A program made the position numbers and the translations under genes. A model generated the notes under the pieces. That model saw only the letters and a list, made by a program, of their open reading frames with translations. It had not been told where the DNA came from and did not search any database. Below, one piece after another: positions 1 through 8,203 of a stretch of 34,610 bases of DNA (the stretch's first letter is position 1; the number at the start of each line of letters is the position of its first letter). This DNA is from Verrucomicrobiota bacterium (GTDB lineage: Bacteria; Verrucomicrobiota; Verrucomicrobiia; Limisphaerales; UBA11358), in the NCBI GenBank assembly GCA_028873125.1, contig JAGWMQ010000024.1, forward strand, positions 1 through 34,610, written 5' to 3'.

Positions 1-600
1 GTCCCCAACAGCGCCGACCTGGGCCTGGAAAACACGAAGGCGGACTTGGACGAGAAGGGTTTTGTCAAGGTCAACGAGCGGCTGCAGACCGCCGACCCGA
101 ACCTTTACGCCATCGGCGACATTGCCGGCGGCGTTTTGCTGGCGCACAAGGCGCACAAGGAGGCGCGCATTGCCGTCGAGGCCATCTGCGGCGGCCAGGG
201 CGCCTTTGAAAATGTCGTCATCCCCGCCGTGGTCTTCACCGACCCCGAACTGGCGTGGTGCGGGCTGACCGAAGCCGAGGCCCGGGAGCGCGGGGTAAGC
301 CATGAAGTGGCGAAATTTCCCTGGTCGGCTTCGGGCCGCGCCCTGTGCTTCGACCGCACCGACGGCCTGACAAAAATGGTGGTGGATCCGGAGACGGACC
401 GGGTGCTGGGGGTGGGCATTTGCGGCGCGGGCGCGGGCGAATTGATCGCCGAGGCGGTGCTGGCCATCGAAATGGGCGCCACCGCGGAGGACATCGCCCT
501 AAGCGTGCATCCGCATCCGACGCTGTCGGAAACGCTGATGGAGTGCGCCGACGCCTTTTACGGGCACGCGACGCACACGCTGTCGAAAAAACGATCCTGA
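1..600 (+). CDS. lpdA: Dihydrolipoamide dehydrogenase (E3), C-terminal part
   Basis: The reading frame is open from base 1, so the gene starts upstream of the window; about 199 codons are visible. It is the C-terminal third of a pyridine-nucleotide disulphide oxidoreductase. The segment YAIGDIAGGVLLAHKA is the FAD-contacting motif before the dimerisation domain, and VHPHPTLSE near the end carries the His of the His-Glu pair that protonates the partner subunit's active-site disulphide. E3 reoxidises dihydrolipoyl groups of 2-oxoacid dehydrogenase complexes using NAD+. The redox-active CxxxxC region lies outside the window, so a related flavin reductase cannot be fully excluded, but the HPHPT end fits Lpd best. 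It is followed by a 124-bp gap and rsfS on the same strand. Confidence 0.88.
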   Translation, partial: VPNSADLGLENTKADLDEKGFVKVNERLQTADPNLYAIGDIAGGVLLAHKAHKEARIAVEAICGGQGAFENVVIPAVVFTDPELAWCGLTEAEARERGVSHEVAKFPWSASGRALCFDRTDGLTKMVVDPETDRVLGVGICGAGAGELIAEAVLAIEMGATAEDIALSVHPHPTLSETLMECADAFYGHATHTLSKKRS

Positions 601-677
601 CGTGAGATGGCCTCCTTCTCGGCTTTTCGGATGGCGTGGACGAGGACGACGGCGCGAACCAAAGTCCCCGGCAATTT

Positions 678-706
678 AATTCGTGTCAATTCGCGGAATT
701 CGTGTC
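678..706. repeat. Degenerate tandem repeat, three units of 9-10 nt
   Basis: Three adjacent units, AATTCGTGTC (678-687), AATTCGCGG (688-696) and AATTCGTGTC (697-706), lie between lpdA and rsfS. They begin 78 bp after the lpdA stop and end 18 bp before the rsfS start. No protein reading makes sense of them. They resemble in style, but not in sequence, the other short tandem repeats at gene borders in this window. Confidence 0.6.
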
Positions 707-724
707 TAGAGTTGGGCGGCGAAT

Positions 725-1084
725 ATGGATTCGAGAAAACTGGCCCTGCTGTGCCGCGAGTTTGCGGATAACAAGAAGGCGGAAAACTGCGTCATCCTCG
801 ACGTGCGGAAATTGTCGTCGCTGACGGACTATTTTGTGATCGCATCGGGAACGAGCGAGCCGCATCTGCGCGCGATCCTGGAGCAAATCACCGTCCGGCT
901 GCGCGAGGAACACGGCCTCCGTCCGGCGCGAACGGACGGCCGGGCGGGCGGCTCGTGGGTGGCGCTGGATTTTTTTGACGTGGTCGTCCACGTCATGCGC
1001 GCCGAGACGCGGGAGCGTTACGATCTGGAGGGATTATGGGGCGATGCGCCGCGGGTGCGGCTGCGTAAAAGGGCCCACCTTTGA
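725..1084 (+). CDS. rsfS: Ribosomal silencing factor RsfS
   Basis: 119 aa, the usual length for the RsfS/YbeB/Iojap family. The signature runs from SSLTDYFVIASG (residues 31-42) through SWVALDFFDVVVHVM (77-91) to RERYDLEGLWGDA (96-108). Family members bind ribosomal protein uL14 on the free 50S subunit and block joining with 30S, lowering translation in stationary phase or starvation. In many bacteria the gene follows nadD; here it follows lpdA. The ATG at 725 is the natural start because it places the conserved core at the expected distance from the N-terminus. It converges with the PUR-like gene, leaving 67 bp between stops in which I see no clear terminator hairpin. Confidence 0.93.
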   Translation: MDSRKLALLCREFADNKKAENCVILDVRKLSSLTDYFVIASGTSEPHLRAILEQITVRLREEHGLRPARTDGRAGGSWVALDFFDVVVHVMRAETRERYDLEGLWGDAPRVRLRKRAHL

Positions 1085-1151
1085 AGCATCGAACCCTTCA
1101 GAGGTTGGAGCGGCGCGGGGTTCCCTTTGGACGCTGCGCTGCCGACGCACA

Positions 1152-1439
1152 TCACGGTTCGGGCTTGGCCGGAATTTCGTTCGCCGCCTTGACCATTTCG
1201 TCAAAGAGCTTCTTGAAAGCGTCCAGGCCGGTGGCCGGAATGATGATGGTGTCGCGGCGGCCGGCGACGTCCTCGGTGATGCGCAGGAAGCGGCCGCGCG
1301 GATTTTCCTTGAGGGTCAACAGAAAAGTCTTGCGCTCAACCTGGATCTTGTCGGCTTTGAGCGTTTCCTCATTGGTCGGCGCCTTGGGCGCACCGTAAGG
1401 CCGCCGCCCAAAAGGTGATGGTCGTTCATTCGAGATCAT
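1152..1439 (-). CDS. Small PUR-alpha-like nucleic-acid-binding protein (DUF3276 type)
   Basis: 95 aa, highly charged. The core, from KADKIQVERKTFLLTLKEN (about residues 29-47) through RGRFLRITEDVAGRRDTIIIP to a closing helix GLDAFKKLFDEMVKA, has the beta-beta-beta-beta-alpha pattern of one PUR repeat. Related small proteins occur in Bacteroidetes, Verrucomicrobia and spirochaetes and bind single-stranded DNA or RNA; the family assignment rests on this pattern and memory of the family, not on a search. The N-terminal 28 residues look disordered. The start is the ATG at 1439; a GGGAGA lies rather far upstream. It lies 202 bp downstream of the PhoH-type gene on the same strand and may be cotranscribed with it. 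Confidence 0.68.
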   Translation of the reverse strand: MISNERPSPFGRRPYGAPKAPTNEETLKADKIQVERKTFLLTLKENPRGRFLRITEDVAGRRDTIIIPATGLDAFKKLFDEMVKAANEIPAKPEP

Positions 1440-1641
1440 AATCCACGACGGATCTCCCGGCCCTTCTAAAAGTCCGGCGGCGGAGGCGGTTTGTCAACAG
1501 ACAAAAACGCCGATCGGCTTGAGTGGGGGCGGCGAGGCCCCGGCCCAATTTGCGGTTTAGGATTTCCCTCCCCTTTCCATGCCCGCGCGGATCGCGGGTT
1601 GAAGGCCGCGGGCGGGAGATTCGTTGCGTCCTCTCCCGCGT
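1440..1641. other. Gap between phoH-type gene and PUR-like gene, with a weak hairpin
   Basis: No convincing gene is seen here. One inverted repeat, GCCCGCG (1581-1587) with CGCGGGC (1607-1613), could form a hairpin after the PhoH-type gene. It has a 19-nt loop and no T-run on the minus strand, so it is at best a poor terminator. Confidence 0.35.
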
Positions 1642-2955
1642 TTAGAGGATGTTGGCCGCCAGTTCCGCCAGTTCCGAGCGTTCCCCCTTCTGCAATTCCA
1701 CGTGGGCCGCGAGCGCCTCGCCTTTGAACCGGCTCACGACGTAGTTGAACCCGTTGGAGGACGAGTCCACGTAGGGATTGTCAATCTGGTAAGGGTCGCC
1801 GGTGAACACGATTTTGGTGCCGTGGCCGACGCGGGTGATGATGGTCTTGGCCTCGAGCGGCGTGAGGTTCTGCGCCTCGTCAATGATCATGAACTGGTTG
1901 GCAATGCTGCGCCCGCGGATGTAGCTCAGGGCTTCCACGACGATCGTGCCCGAACGCATCAGGTCGGCGCTGCGGCGATGGTCGTGGCCCATGTTCAGGT
2001 CGCTCAACATTTCGAGCGCGTCGTGAATGGGCTGCATCCACGGCGCGAGCTTTTCCTCCAAGGATCCGGGCAAAAATCCCAGCTCCTTGCCCATGGAAAT
2101 GGTCGGACGGGCGACGACGAGCCGGCGGAATTCACGGTCGTGGACGACGCGCTTCAATCCCGCGGCCATGGCCAGCAGGGTCTTGCCCGTGCCGGCCTTG
2201 CCCATGAGGGTGACGAGCTTGACGCGATCGTCCAGAAGGGCGTCGAAGGCGAAGTGCTGCTCGCGGTTGCGCGGCTTGATGCCCCAGACCCCCTCACGGC
2301 TGTCAATGATGGGAACCAGCCTGGTGCCGGTCGCGTCCACCTTGGCGAGGGCGGCTTTCTTGGGGTTCGTTTCGTCGGTCAGCGAGCAGAATTCGTTCGG
2401 GAACCAGGTCTTGCCGCCGTCCAGTCCCAATTCGCCCCGGGCGCGGAAGGCGGCGATTTTGTCCGCGGCGGCGGCCATTTCCATCATGCCGGTATAGAGG
2501 TCGGTGATGAAGACGCGGTCGGTCTCGTAATCCTCGGCCTGCAAGCCAAGCGCGTCGGCCTTGATGCGCAGATTGATGTCCTTGGAAACGAGGATGGTCG
2601 GATTCTTCGGCTGTGATTTTTGGATGCCGGCGGCCAGCGACAGGATGCGGTTGTCCACGGTCAGGGCGTTGAAGGCGTCGTCGCCGTTGGCCACATGGCC
2701 GTTTTTGTAGAAGATAATTTTGAGCCGGCCGCCGGTAGGAAGTTTGACGCCTTCGCTCAAATGCCCCTGGCCGCGAAAGCCGTCGAGCATGCGCGAAACC
2801 GCCCGCGCGTTCTGGCCCAGCTCGGTGGACTCGCGCTTGAACCGGTCCATTTCCTCGATGACCTCGATGGGGATGAGGACCTGGTTGTCATCAAAGCTCA
2901 ACAGGGAATGGGGATCGTGCAGGAGGACGTTGGTGTCGAGAATGTAATTTTTCAC
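1642..2955 (-). CDS. PIN domain-PhoH family ATPase (PhoH2/YlaK type)
   Basis: 437 aa, the normal length of the two-domain PhoH2 class. The N-terminal PIN nuclease domain opens with YILDTNVLLHDP (acidic Asp7) and has further acidic positions around EVIEEMDRFK (31-40) and DNRIL (101-105). The C-terminal PhoH domain is an SF1-like ATPase: Walker A GKAGTGKT (252-259), Walker B IIDEAQN (357-363) and GDPYQIDNPYVD (386-397). Proteins of this architecture have been described as RNA helicase/nucleases, sometimes paired with a small antitoxin in actinobacteria; no such partner is visible here. The ATG at 2955 is preceded by a run of heptamer repeats that must lie in or near the 5' leader. The neighbours (RsfS, PUR-like) suggest RNA-related work, but that is only context. 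Confidence 0.93.
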   Translation of the reverse strand: MKNYILDTNVLLHDPHSLLSFDDNQVLIPIEVIEEMDRFKRESTELGQNARAVSRMLDGFRGQGHLSEGVKLPTGGRLKIIFYKNGHVANGDDAFNALTVDNRILSLAAGIQKSQPKNPTILVSKDINLRIKADALGLQAEDYETDRVFITDLYTGMMEMAAAADKIAAFRARGELGLDGGKTWFPNEFCSLTDETNPKKAALAKVDATGTRLVPIIDSREGVWGIKPRNREQHFAFDALLDDRVKLVTLMGKAGTGKTLLAMAAGLKRVVHDREFRRLVVARPTISMGKELGFLPGSLEEKLAPWMQPIHDALEMLSDLNMGHDHRRSADLMRSGTIVVEALSYIRGRSIANQFMIIDEAQNLTPLEAKTIITRVGHGTKIVFTGDPYQIDNPYVDSSSNGFNYVVSRFKGEALAAHVELQKGERSELAELAANIL

Positions 2956-2965
2956 GGCGGAGTGG

Positions 2966-2993
2966 AGAATTCAGAATTCGGAAATCGGGTGTC
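2966..2993. repeat. Degenerate heptamer repeat upstream of the PhoH-type gene
   Basis: Four adjacent 7-nt units in exact register: AGAATTC (2966-2972), AGAATTC (2973-2979), GGAAATC (2980-2986) and GGGTGTC (2987-2993). They begin 11 bp upstream of the PhoH-type start codon, in its leader or promoter region. No separate ribosome-binding site is evident. Confidence 0.65.
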
Positions 2994-3149
2994 GGGCCGG
3001 CGGGTGAGCCCGGCGCGTGATTTTTTTTAGGGTGAGACCGCCGCGCAACCCGTTTTGTTCAACGGGCGGAACGGGAAAGGCCGGCATCCTTTCAAAAGTC
3101 ACCGTGGTTTCGTGCCGGCTCCAGGGCCGCGGCGGGGATGGCAAAGGTC

Positions 3150-3815
3150 TCACCGAAGGTCTTTGAATTGGATCCCGCGCATGCGCCGGTGCCAGTCGCG
3201 GATCTGCTTGTGGCGTGGGGACAGTTCATAGTGGCCGGAGTAAAGAAAATTGCCGAGCATCCCGAACAGGTCGAAATCGGCAAAGCGCGGGCGGTCATCC
3301 AGCAGAAACGGCTCGTGGGTGAGCATCATCTCGAAAGGCATCAGGCGTTCGCCAAGCCGCCGGACCCAGAGCTTCTGTTCGCGACGCCATTGCTCCAGGC
3401 AGCCACGCCCGAACTTGCGCTCCTTGAACCGCAAAAAATCCAGTTGGTCGCGCGCCGGCACAAATTCCCGCCAGTAAATGTCGTTGAGCCGGAAGGTCGC
3501 GCCCTCGACCTCGCTTTCGATGTAGCGCCAGAGAATGGACTGGACGTCGCACCACTTCCTGGGGAACAGCTCCAGATCGAACTCCTCGTCGAGGTATTTG
3601 GCGATGACCTGGGAATCGTCGCTGATCTCGAAAATCACCGCTTTGCCGTCGCGGAGGATGGGCACGCCGTAGTAGCGTTGCCGGGTCAATTTCCAGACCA
3701 GGGAGCGGTCCTGATTGGGGATGTTGGTAATTTTGAAGCGAACGCCCGCGTATTCCAGGATGCGCCGCTGAACGATGCAGAACGGACTCCACGGGAACTG
3801 AATCAATTCGATCAT
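3150..3815 (-). CDS. Glutathione S-transferase family protein
   Basis: 221 aa from the chosen ATG at 3815; the frame is open for 22 more residues upstream, but MIELIQFPWSPFC is the natural beginning of a GST fold. The N-terminal thioredoxin-like domain has SPFC (possible catalytic Cys or Ser), the cis-proline in YGVPIL, and the glutathione-binding acidic-Ser pattern replaced by EISDDSQVIAKYLDE. An all-helical C-terminal domain follows (roughly residues 85-221). Which GST class it belongs to, and whether it uses glutathione, cannot be told from sequence. It is divergent from the polysaccharide block. Confidence 0.78.
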   Translation of the reverse strand: MIELIQFPWSPFCIVQRRILEYAGVRFKITNIPNQDRSLVWKLTRQRYYGVPILRDGKAVIFEISDDSQVIAKYLDEEFDLELFPRKWCDVQSILWRYIESEVEGATFRLNDIYWREFVPARDQLDFLRFKERKFGRGCLEQWRREQKLWVRRLGERLMPFEMMLTHEPFLLDDRPRFADFDLFGMLGNFLYSGHYELSPRHKQIRDWHRRMRGIQFKDLR

Positions 3816-4170
3816 TTGAAAGGCATTGGGCCCGCCAATTGTGAAACCATAATTTGCGCGGCGTGGAATGACAAGCCGCAATTTCCGCGATTGCCCGCGG
3901 CGTTGTCGCTTGACTCGATGGACAACTCATTCAAGATTTTCCGCCCGTGACGAGCAAGCGCCGACTGTCGGTGGAGACCTGCGCCCGGAGCCGCAACGCG
4001 CCGGTCGGGTCGCATGGCTTCGGGTCCGCCGCGGCGCGTGCGGTCCTGATCCGCTTCCCCAGCCTTCGTTCCCGACGGCCCGAGGACCCACGGCGCAGGG
4101 GAAAGGCATCCATCCCGCCGCACCATCCGGACCGGACACGCGCCGGCCGGAGGGTCTTGCCTCCGCTCGT
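3816..4170. other. Divergent intergenic region, GST-like gene / flippase gene
   Basis: 355 bp between two divergently read genes. The forward frame is open through much of it, but its translation is Arg/Pro/Gly-rich low-complexity sequence without any family look, so I treat it as noncoding. A weak sigma-70-like pair for the flippase is TTGACT (3910-3915), 17 bp, AAGATT (3933-3938), with a poor -10. Nothing else stands out. Confidence 0.4.
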
Positions 4171-5442
4171 ATGAAAAGCGATTCCCGCGCCGGGGGCCTG
4201 TTGCGCAGCGGCGTCACCTTCTCGATCATCAGCTTCGCCACCGGCCTGGGCAACCTGGCCTTCCAAGCCGTAATCGGCCGGCACCTGACCGTGCCGGGCC
4301 AATACGGCAATGCGAACAGCGCGTTGAACGGCTTCATGCCGTTGCTCTCGCTGCTGCCGGCGGTGGCCACCTTTGCGGTGACGCACTACATCGCCCAGTT
4401 CCATGCCCGCGGCGATCACGCGCGGCTGCAAGGGTTGCTCGTGGGTTGCCGCCGGTTTCTCTTCCGTCTCACGGCCGCCGGCTCGGTGCTGGCGGCGGTC
4501 GCGGCCAGGCCGTTGAGCGAATTTTTCCACTACCACCCCAGCCTGATGCTGGTGACGCTGATCGGCGCGCTGATGGGATTGTGGGGATCCTTCGCCACGG
4601 CGCTGTGCCAGGGACTGGCCTGGTTCAAGCGGCTGGCGCTCATCGGATTTCTGGTGATGGTGCTGCGGGTGTTGTTTGGCTGGTTTGTCACGCTCAGGTG
4701 GCCGGCGCCGGAGACGGCCGTGCTGGCTTCGGCCTTCGCGCTGCTGGCCAACCTGGTCCTGTTGTTCTGGCGGAAGGACCTGACGCTGCACGGTGAACCG
4801 GTCTCCCCTTGGAATCGGGAATTTGTGTTGTATCTGGCCGTCAGCGCCGCCTGCGTGGGCGGCGGATTTTTTTTCACCCAGGGCGATTTGTTGGTCGCCA
4901 AAAAATTCTTTTCCGGAGCGGACAATGACGCCTACAACTGCGCCGAACGGCTGGCGGTGGCGCTGCCGATGGCGGTTTCGCCGCTGCTGACCGTCCTGTT
5001 CACGTCGCGCTCCGGGGCACAGGCCGGGACCGTGGTGGCCGACCAGTTGAAACTGCTGGGGCTGTATGTCCTGGCGCTTCTGTTTGGGGCCGGCGCGCTG
5101 TTTCTGCTGCGCGGCTTCTGCGTCCAAATCATTTTGGGCCGGGCTTCACCCGAGGCCGCGGGCATGATTGCCCGGCTGTCCATGACGATGGTCTTTGTGG
5201 GATTGCTGCAGGCCCTGGCGCTGTGGTCCTTGGCCAGCCGCTGGCTGAAAATCTCCCTGTCCTACGGCGCGCTGGGGCTGGCTTACTGGCTGGCGCTGCT
5301 GCTCTTCGGCAAGACGCCGGCGGAACTGCTGCGGATCATGCCCGTCGTTGCCGGGATTGCGTTCGGCCTTTTGTTTGTTCTTTGGCTCCTGGCCCACAAG
5401 ACGTCCGGGACGCCAGGCGCCTTCAAACCTTCAACGACATGA
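4171..5442 (+). CDS. Oligosaccharide flippase (Wzx/MATE-like)
   Basis: 423 aa from the ATG at 4171. About twelve hydrophobic segments span the protein, starting with GVTFSIISFATGLGNLAFQ, as in the polysaccharide transporter branch of the MOP superfamily. Such proteins flip undecaprenyl-linked oligosaccharide units across the inner membrane. An open frame continues upstream to 3868, but that part is not membrane-like, and the chosen Met starts the usual short cytoplasmic leader. The last codons (AFKPSTT) lie in a short CTTCAA repeat. It is the first gene of the polysaccharide run and is followed after 84 bp by a glycosyltransferase. No Wzy polymerase or ligase is seen in the window. Confidence 0.82.
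   Translation: MKSDSRAGGLLRSGVTFSIISFATGLGNLAFQAVIGRHLTVPGQYGNANSALNGFMPLLSLLPAVATFAVTHYIAQFHARGDHARLQGLLVGCRRFLFRLTAAGSVLAAVAARPLSEFFHYHPSLMLVTLIGALMGLWGSFATALCQGLAWFKRLALIGFLVMVLRVLFGWFVTLRWPAPETAVLASAFALLANLVLLFWRKDLTLHGEPVSPWNREFVLYLAVSAACVGGGFFFTQGDLLVAKKFFSGADNDAYNCAERLAVALPMAVSPLLTVLFTSRSGAQAGTVVADQLKLLGLYVLALLFGAGALFLLRGFCVQIILGRASPEAAGMIARLSMTMVFVGLLQALALWSLASRWLKISLSYGALGLAYWLALLLFGKTPAELLRIMPVVAGIAFGLLFVLWLLAHKTSGTPGAFKPSTT
5421..5436. repeat. CTTCAA-type short repeat at the flippase 3' end
   Basis: Two adjacent 8-nt units, CTTCAAAC (5421-5428) and CTTCAACG (5429-5436), lie inside the last codons of the flippase gene. They are the reverse complement of the GTTGAAG repeat found after the tolC-type gene at 14559-14582. 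Confidence 0.5.
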
Positions 5443-5526
5443 GACAAACGGGTGCGCCAAGCCTGATTGCGAATCCGGCCTGACACCGGCGGATGACACG
5501 CCAACAACCCAACCTTGACCTCAAAC

Positions 5527-6762
5527 ATGGATTTGCCAACGTCCGCCGCTCCCGCCGCTCCGGGCCGCCCGCGCCTGGTTTGTTTTGCCAATGACATTTA
5601 CGACGAGAGCATGGCCGGCGGGGACATTTACTTCCACTTCACCGTCCGGGCCGCGTTGGAGGCCGGTCATCCGGTTCATTTCTTCGGGGGCCATGCCGCC
5701 AAAAAATATCTGGAAAGATGGCGGCTGCCCCCAAACCTGACCCTGACCGATGCCGGGCCGGGCAGGCTGGGCGACGTTTCAAAATTGTCCGGGCAGTTCC
5801 GGCTGTTGGGGGACTTTGGCCGGCGGCTGGCCGGCACGCTGCGGCGCCTGAACGAGGTCCAACCGCAGGACATCGCCTATGCCATGTCCGATTACTGGTT
5901 CGACGCGATTCCACTCGTTCGCTGCGCGGCCCGCTGGAAAATTCTGTACGTGGGCATGACGGCGCCGACGTTGAAGGAAGTGCTCCTCAAACAACGGCCG
6001 GACGTCACCTCCCTCCGGCTGGCGTCGCTCTATTATTGGTTGAGCCAGCAGATTTCCCTGCGCTGGTTCCGCCGCTGTCCTGGTGGCGTCGTCACCTACA
6101 GCCATCCGGACATTCGCCCTTACCTGCTGGGATTCGGCTACCGCGAATCGGATTTATGGTATGTCCCCAATGGCAGTGATACGGCGACGGCGGAACGGGT
6201 TCCGGCGCAACCCAAGCGTTTTGATGTGGCCTGGACCGGAAGGGTGCATCCGCAAAAAGGCGTGGAGGACCTCATGCACACCCTGGCGTGGCTGAAAGGA
6301 CGGTTGCCGGATTTCAAGGCCGTCGTCATCGGCAAGGGCAAGGACTTGCTTGAACCGCTTGCCGCGGAGATGGGGCTGGCCAAGAATGTCACCTTCAGCG
6401 GGCTGGTCCCGGAAGAAGAGAAGTTCCGGCTGCTCAAGTGCAGCCGCCTTTTTTTGATGCCCAGCCGATACGAAAGCTGGGGCATCGTGGTGGGGGAATC
6501 GCTCGTGGCCGGCGTGCCGGTGCTGGCTTACAAACTGGACTGTTATCCGGGGGTGTTTGGCGATTTTGTGCGCTATGTCACCCCGTTCAATCTGGATGAA
6601 TTCAAGCACGTCGCCGAGGACGAAATCCGCAAACAGCGGGCGGGCCGGAATTATCTCGCCTCGCTGGACTGGGCGGGTTTGAAGCAGAGACTGAGCTGGG
6701 CGGTCGCGCAGGAGAAATTCAAAAAGCTGCTGGACCGCCTGTCGGCTTGGCCACGCTGTTGA
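5527..6762 (+). CDS. Glycosyltransferase family 4
   Basis: 411 aa from the ATG at 5527; a TTG four codons upstream is also in frame. It has a GT-B fold. The N-terminal acceptor domain begins RPRLVCFANDIYDES; the C-terminal donor domain begins at VAWTGRVHPQKGVEDL and contains the GT4 E-x7-E region in SRYESWGIVVGESLVAGVPVLAY. Enzymes of this type are retaining transferases that add a hexose or deoxyhexose from a nucleotide sugar to a growing lipid-linked oligosaccharide at the inner face of the membrane. The sugar cannot be named. It is located between the flippase and rmlD, 33 bp before the latter, so probably in the same transcript. Confidence 0.85.
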   Translation: MDLPTSAAPAAPGRPRLVCFANDIYDESMAGGDIYFHFTVRAALEAGHPVHFFGGHAAKKYLERWRLPPNLTLTDAGPGRLGDVSKLSGQFRLLGDFGRRLAGTLRRLNEVQPQDIAYAMSDYWFDAIPLVRCAARWKILYVGMTAPTLKEVLLKQRPDVTSLRLASLYYWLSQQISLRWFRRCPGGVVTYSHPDIRPYLLGFGYRESDLWYVPNGSDTATAERVPAQPKRFDVAWTGRVHPQKGVEDLMHTLAWLKGRLPDFKAVVIGKGKDLLEPLAAEMGLAKNVTFSGLVPEEEKFRLLKCSRLFLMPSRYESWGIVVGESLVAGVPVLAYKLDCYPGVFGDFVRYVTPFNLDEFKHVAEDEIRKQRAGRNYLASLDWAGLKQRLSWAVAQEKFKKLLDRLSAWPRC

Positions 6763-6795
6763 CTCGAAACCCTGGCCACGAACAAAGTTCAACCC

Positions 6796-7665
6796 ATGAA
6801 ACGCATCCTGGTCACCGGCGGCGACGGTTTGCTGGCGCACGCGCTCCGGGAAATTGCGCCGCGCGATTTCGAAATGATGTTTCTCGGCCGCGCCGAGTTT
6901 GATCTGGCCCGTCCCGAAGTCATGGCGCGGCAGCTCGCGGCGCTTCGACCGCATCTGGTCATCAACACCGCCGCCTACAACCAGGTGGACCGGTGCGAAA
7001 TCGAGCGCGACCCGTCCTGGGCGGTCAACGCCACCGGGCCGGAAGCCCTGGCCCAATTGTGCGCGGCACGGGACATCCGGCTGGTCCACTACGGCACAGA
7101 TTACGTTTTTGACGGCGCCAGGAAGACGCCCTACAGCGAAACCGACCCGCCCAATCCGCTGAACCATTATGCCGCCGGCAAGCTGGCCGGCGAGCGGGGC
7201 GTGTTGCGCGCGTCGCCTCAGCACCTGGTCCTGCGCACGAGCTGGCTTTTCGGCTGGCACCCGACGCGGACCAAGACCTTTGTCCACACGATTCTGAAGA
7301 CGGCGCGCGAGGGACGCCCGCTCAAGGCGACAACCGACCAGGCCTCGGTCCCGACGTTCGCCCCGGACCTCGCGCAATGGACGCTGGAACTGATCCGGCT
7401 CGGAGCCGGCGGACTTTTCCATGCCGTCAACGACGAGGGGGTCAGCCGCTTTGACTGGGCCAAAATCATCCTCGAGGAGGCGGTCCAACGGAGGCTGCTG
7501 CCTGCGGCGCCTCCGGTCGAGCCGGTGTTGAGCTCGTTTTTCAATTCCGCCATGCGCCGGCCCGAGTACACCGTGTTGAGCAACCGCAAGCTGTCGGAGC
7601 GGCTCGGCCGCCCGGCGGGTTCCTGGCGCGCCGGCCTGCGAAAAATGCTCGCCCGGATGCGGTGA
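6796..7665 (+). CDS. rfbD: dTDP-4-dehydrorhamnose reductase
   Basis: 289 aa, standard length for RmlD. The Rossmann motif TGGDGLLAHAL (7-17) binds NAD(P)H. HYGTDYVFDG (98-107) is the conserved segment before the active site, with Tyr125 and Lys129 in NHYAAGKLAGE forming the short-chain dehydrogenase Tyr-Lys pair. The enzyme reduces dTDP-4-keto-L-rhamnose to dTDP-L-rhamnose, the last step of the pathway. The first two enzymes (RmlA, RmlB) are not in the window and must lie elsewhere. An RmlC-like gene follows after 22 bp. Confidence 0.88.
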   Translation: MKRILVTGGDGLLAHALREIAPRDFEMMFLGRAEFDLARPEVMARQLAALRPHLVINTAAYNQVDRCEIERDPSWAVNATGPEALAQLCAARDIRLVHYGTDYVFDGARKTPYSETDPPNPLNHYAAGKLAGERGVLRASPQHLVLRTSWLFGWHPTRTKTFVHTILKTAREGRPLKATTDQASVPTFAPDLAQWTLELIRLGAGGLFHAVNDEGVSRFDWAKIILEEAVQRRLLPAAPPVEPVLSSFFNSAMRRPEYTVLSNRKLSERLGRPAGSWRAGLRKMLARMR

Positions 7666-7687
7666 ATTCATCTAGGCTGGCCGGCCG

Positions 7688-8203
7688 ATGCCCACCATTT
7701 GGCAGCAAGTTGAAGTGCGCGGGATTTTGGACATCCCCGGATTGCCCGGCGCGCGGGTGGAGGCGCTGCCGATCTTTCGCGATTCGCGCGGCAGCCTGCA
7801 TGAACTCTACCGCGCCGACGAAATCCCCAAGGACTTCAAGCCGGTGATGGCGTGCAGTTCCTGGTCCGCCCCCGGCGTGACGCGCGGTCCGCACCAGCAC
7901 GTGCTGCAGGATGATTACTTCACTTTTGCCGGCCCGTCGGACTTCTGCGTTTACTTGTGGGATGATCGTCCCGGCTCGGCAAAAGCCGCGCGCGGCTGGA
8001 TCATCCAGACCGGGGCGGGCGCGCCCTCCCAAATCTACGTTCCGCGCGGCGTGGTCCACGCCTATCGCAACACCGGCCGCGTCCCCGGCCTCGTCGTCAC
8101 CGTGACCAGCCTGTTGTTCAAGGGCGAAGGCCGGCGCGATCCGGTGGACGAAATCCGCCACGAACAGAATCCCCATTCGCCCTACCGGCCCCCGCAACCA
8201 TGA
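7688..8203 (+). CDS. dTDP-4-dehydrorhamnose 3,5-epimerase family protein
   Basis: 171 aa, a single cupin-type barrel. TRGPHQH (65-71) corresponds to the RGLHFQ active-site strand of RmlC, with His69 or His71 as the likely base. IYVPRGVVHAYRN (117-128) matches the second conserved strand, and DEIRHEQNPHSPY near the end matches the C-terminal RmlC segment. It probably epimerises a 4-keto-6-deoxy sugar nucleotide. It is divergent enough from textbook RmlC that the product (3,5- or only 3-epimer) is open. The stop overlaps the start of the next gene by four bases (ATGA), indicating translational coupling with the methyltransferase. Confidence 0.78.
   Translation: MPTIWQQVEVRGILDIPGLPGARVEALPIFRDSRGSLHELYRADEIPKDFKPVMACSSWSAPGVTRGPHQHVLQDDYFTFAGPSDFCVYLWDDRPGSAKAARGWIIQTGAGAPSQIYVPRGVVHAYRNTGRVPGLVVTVTSLLFKGEGRRDPVDEIRHEQNPHSPYRPPQP

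Noticed and set aside
3868-4170. N-terminal extension of the flippase frame
   Set aside because: Arg/Pro-rich, not membrane-like, and a normal flippase starts at 4171.
6154-7671. 505-codon minus-strand frame opposite the GT4 gene and rfbD
   Set aside because: Shadow of two convincing plus-strand genes; no family features.
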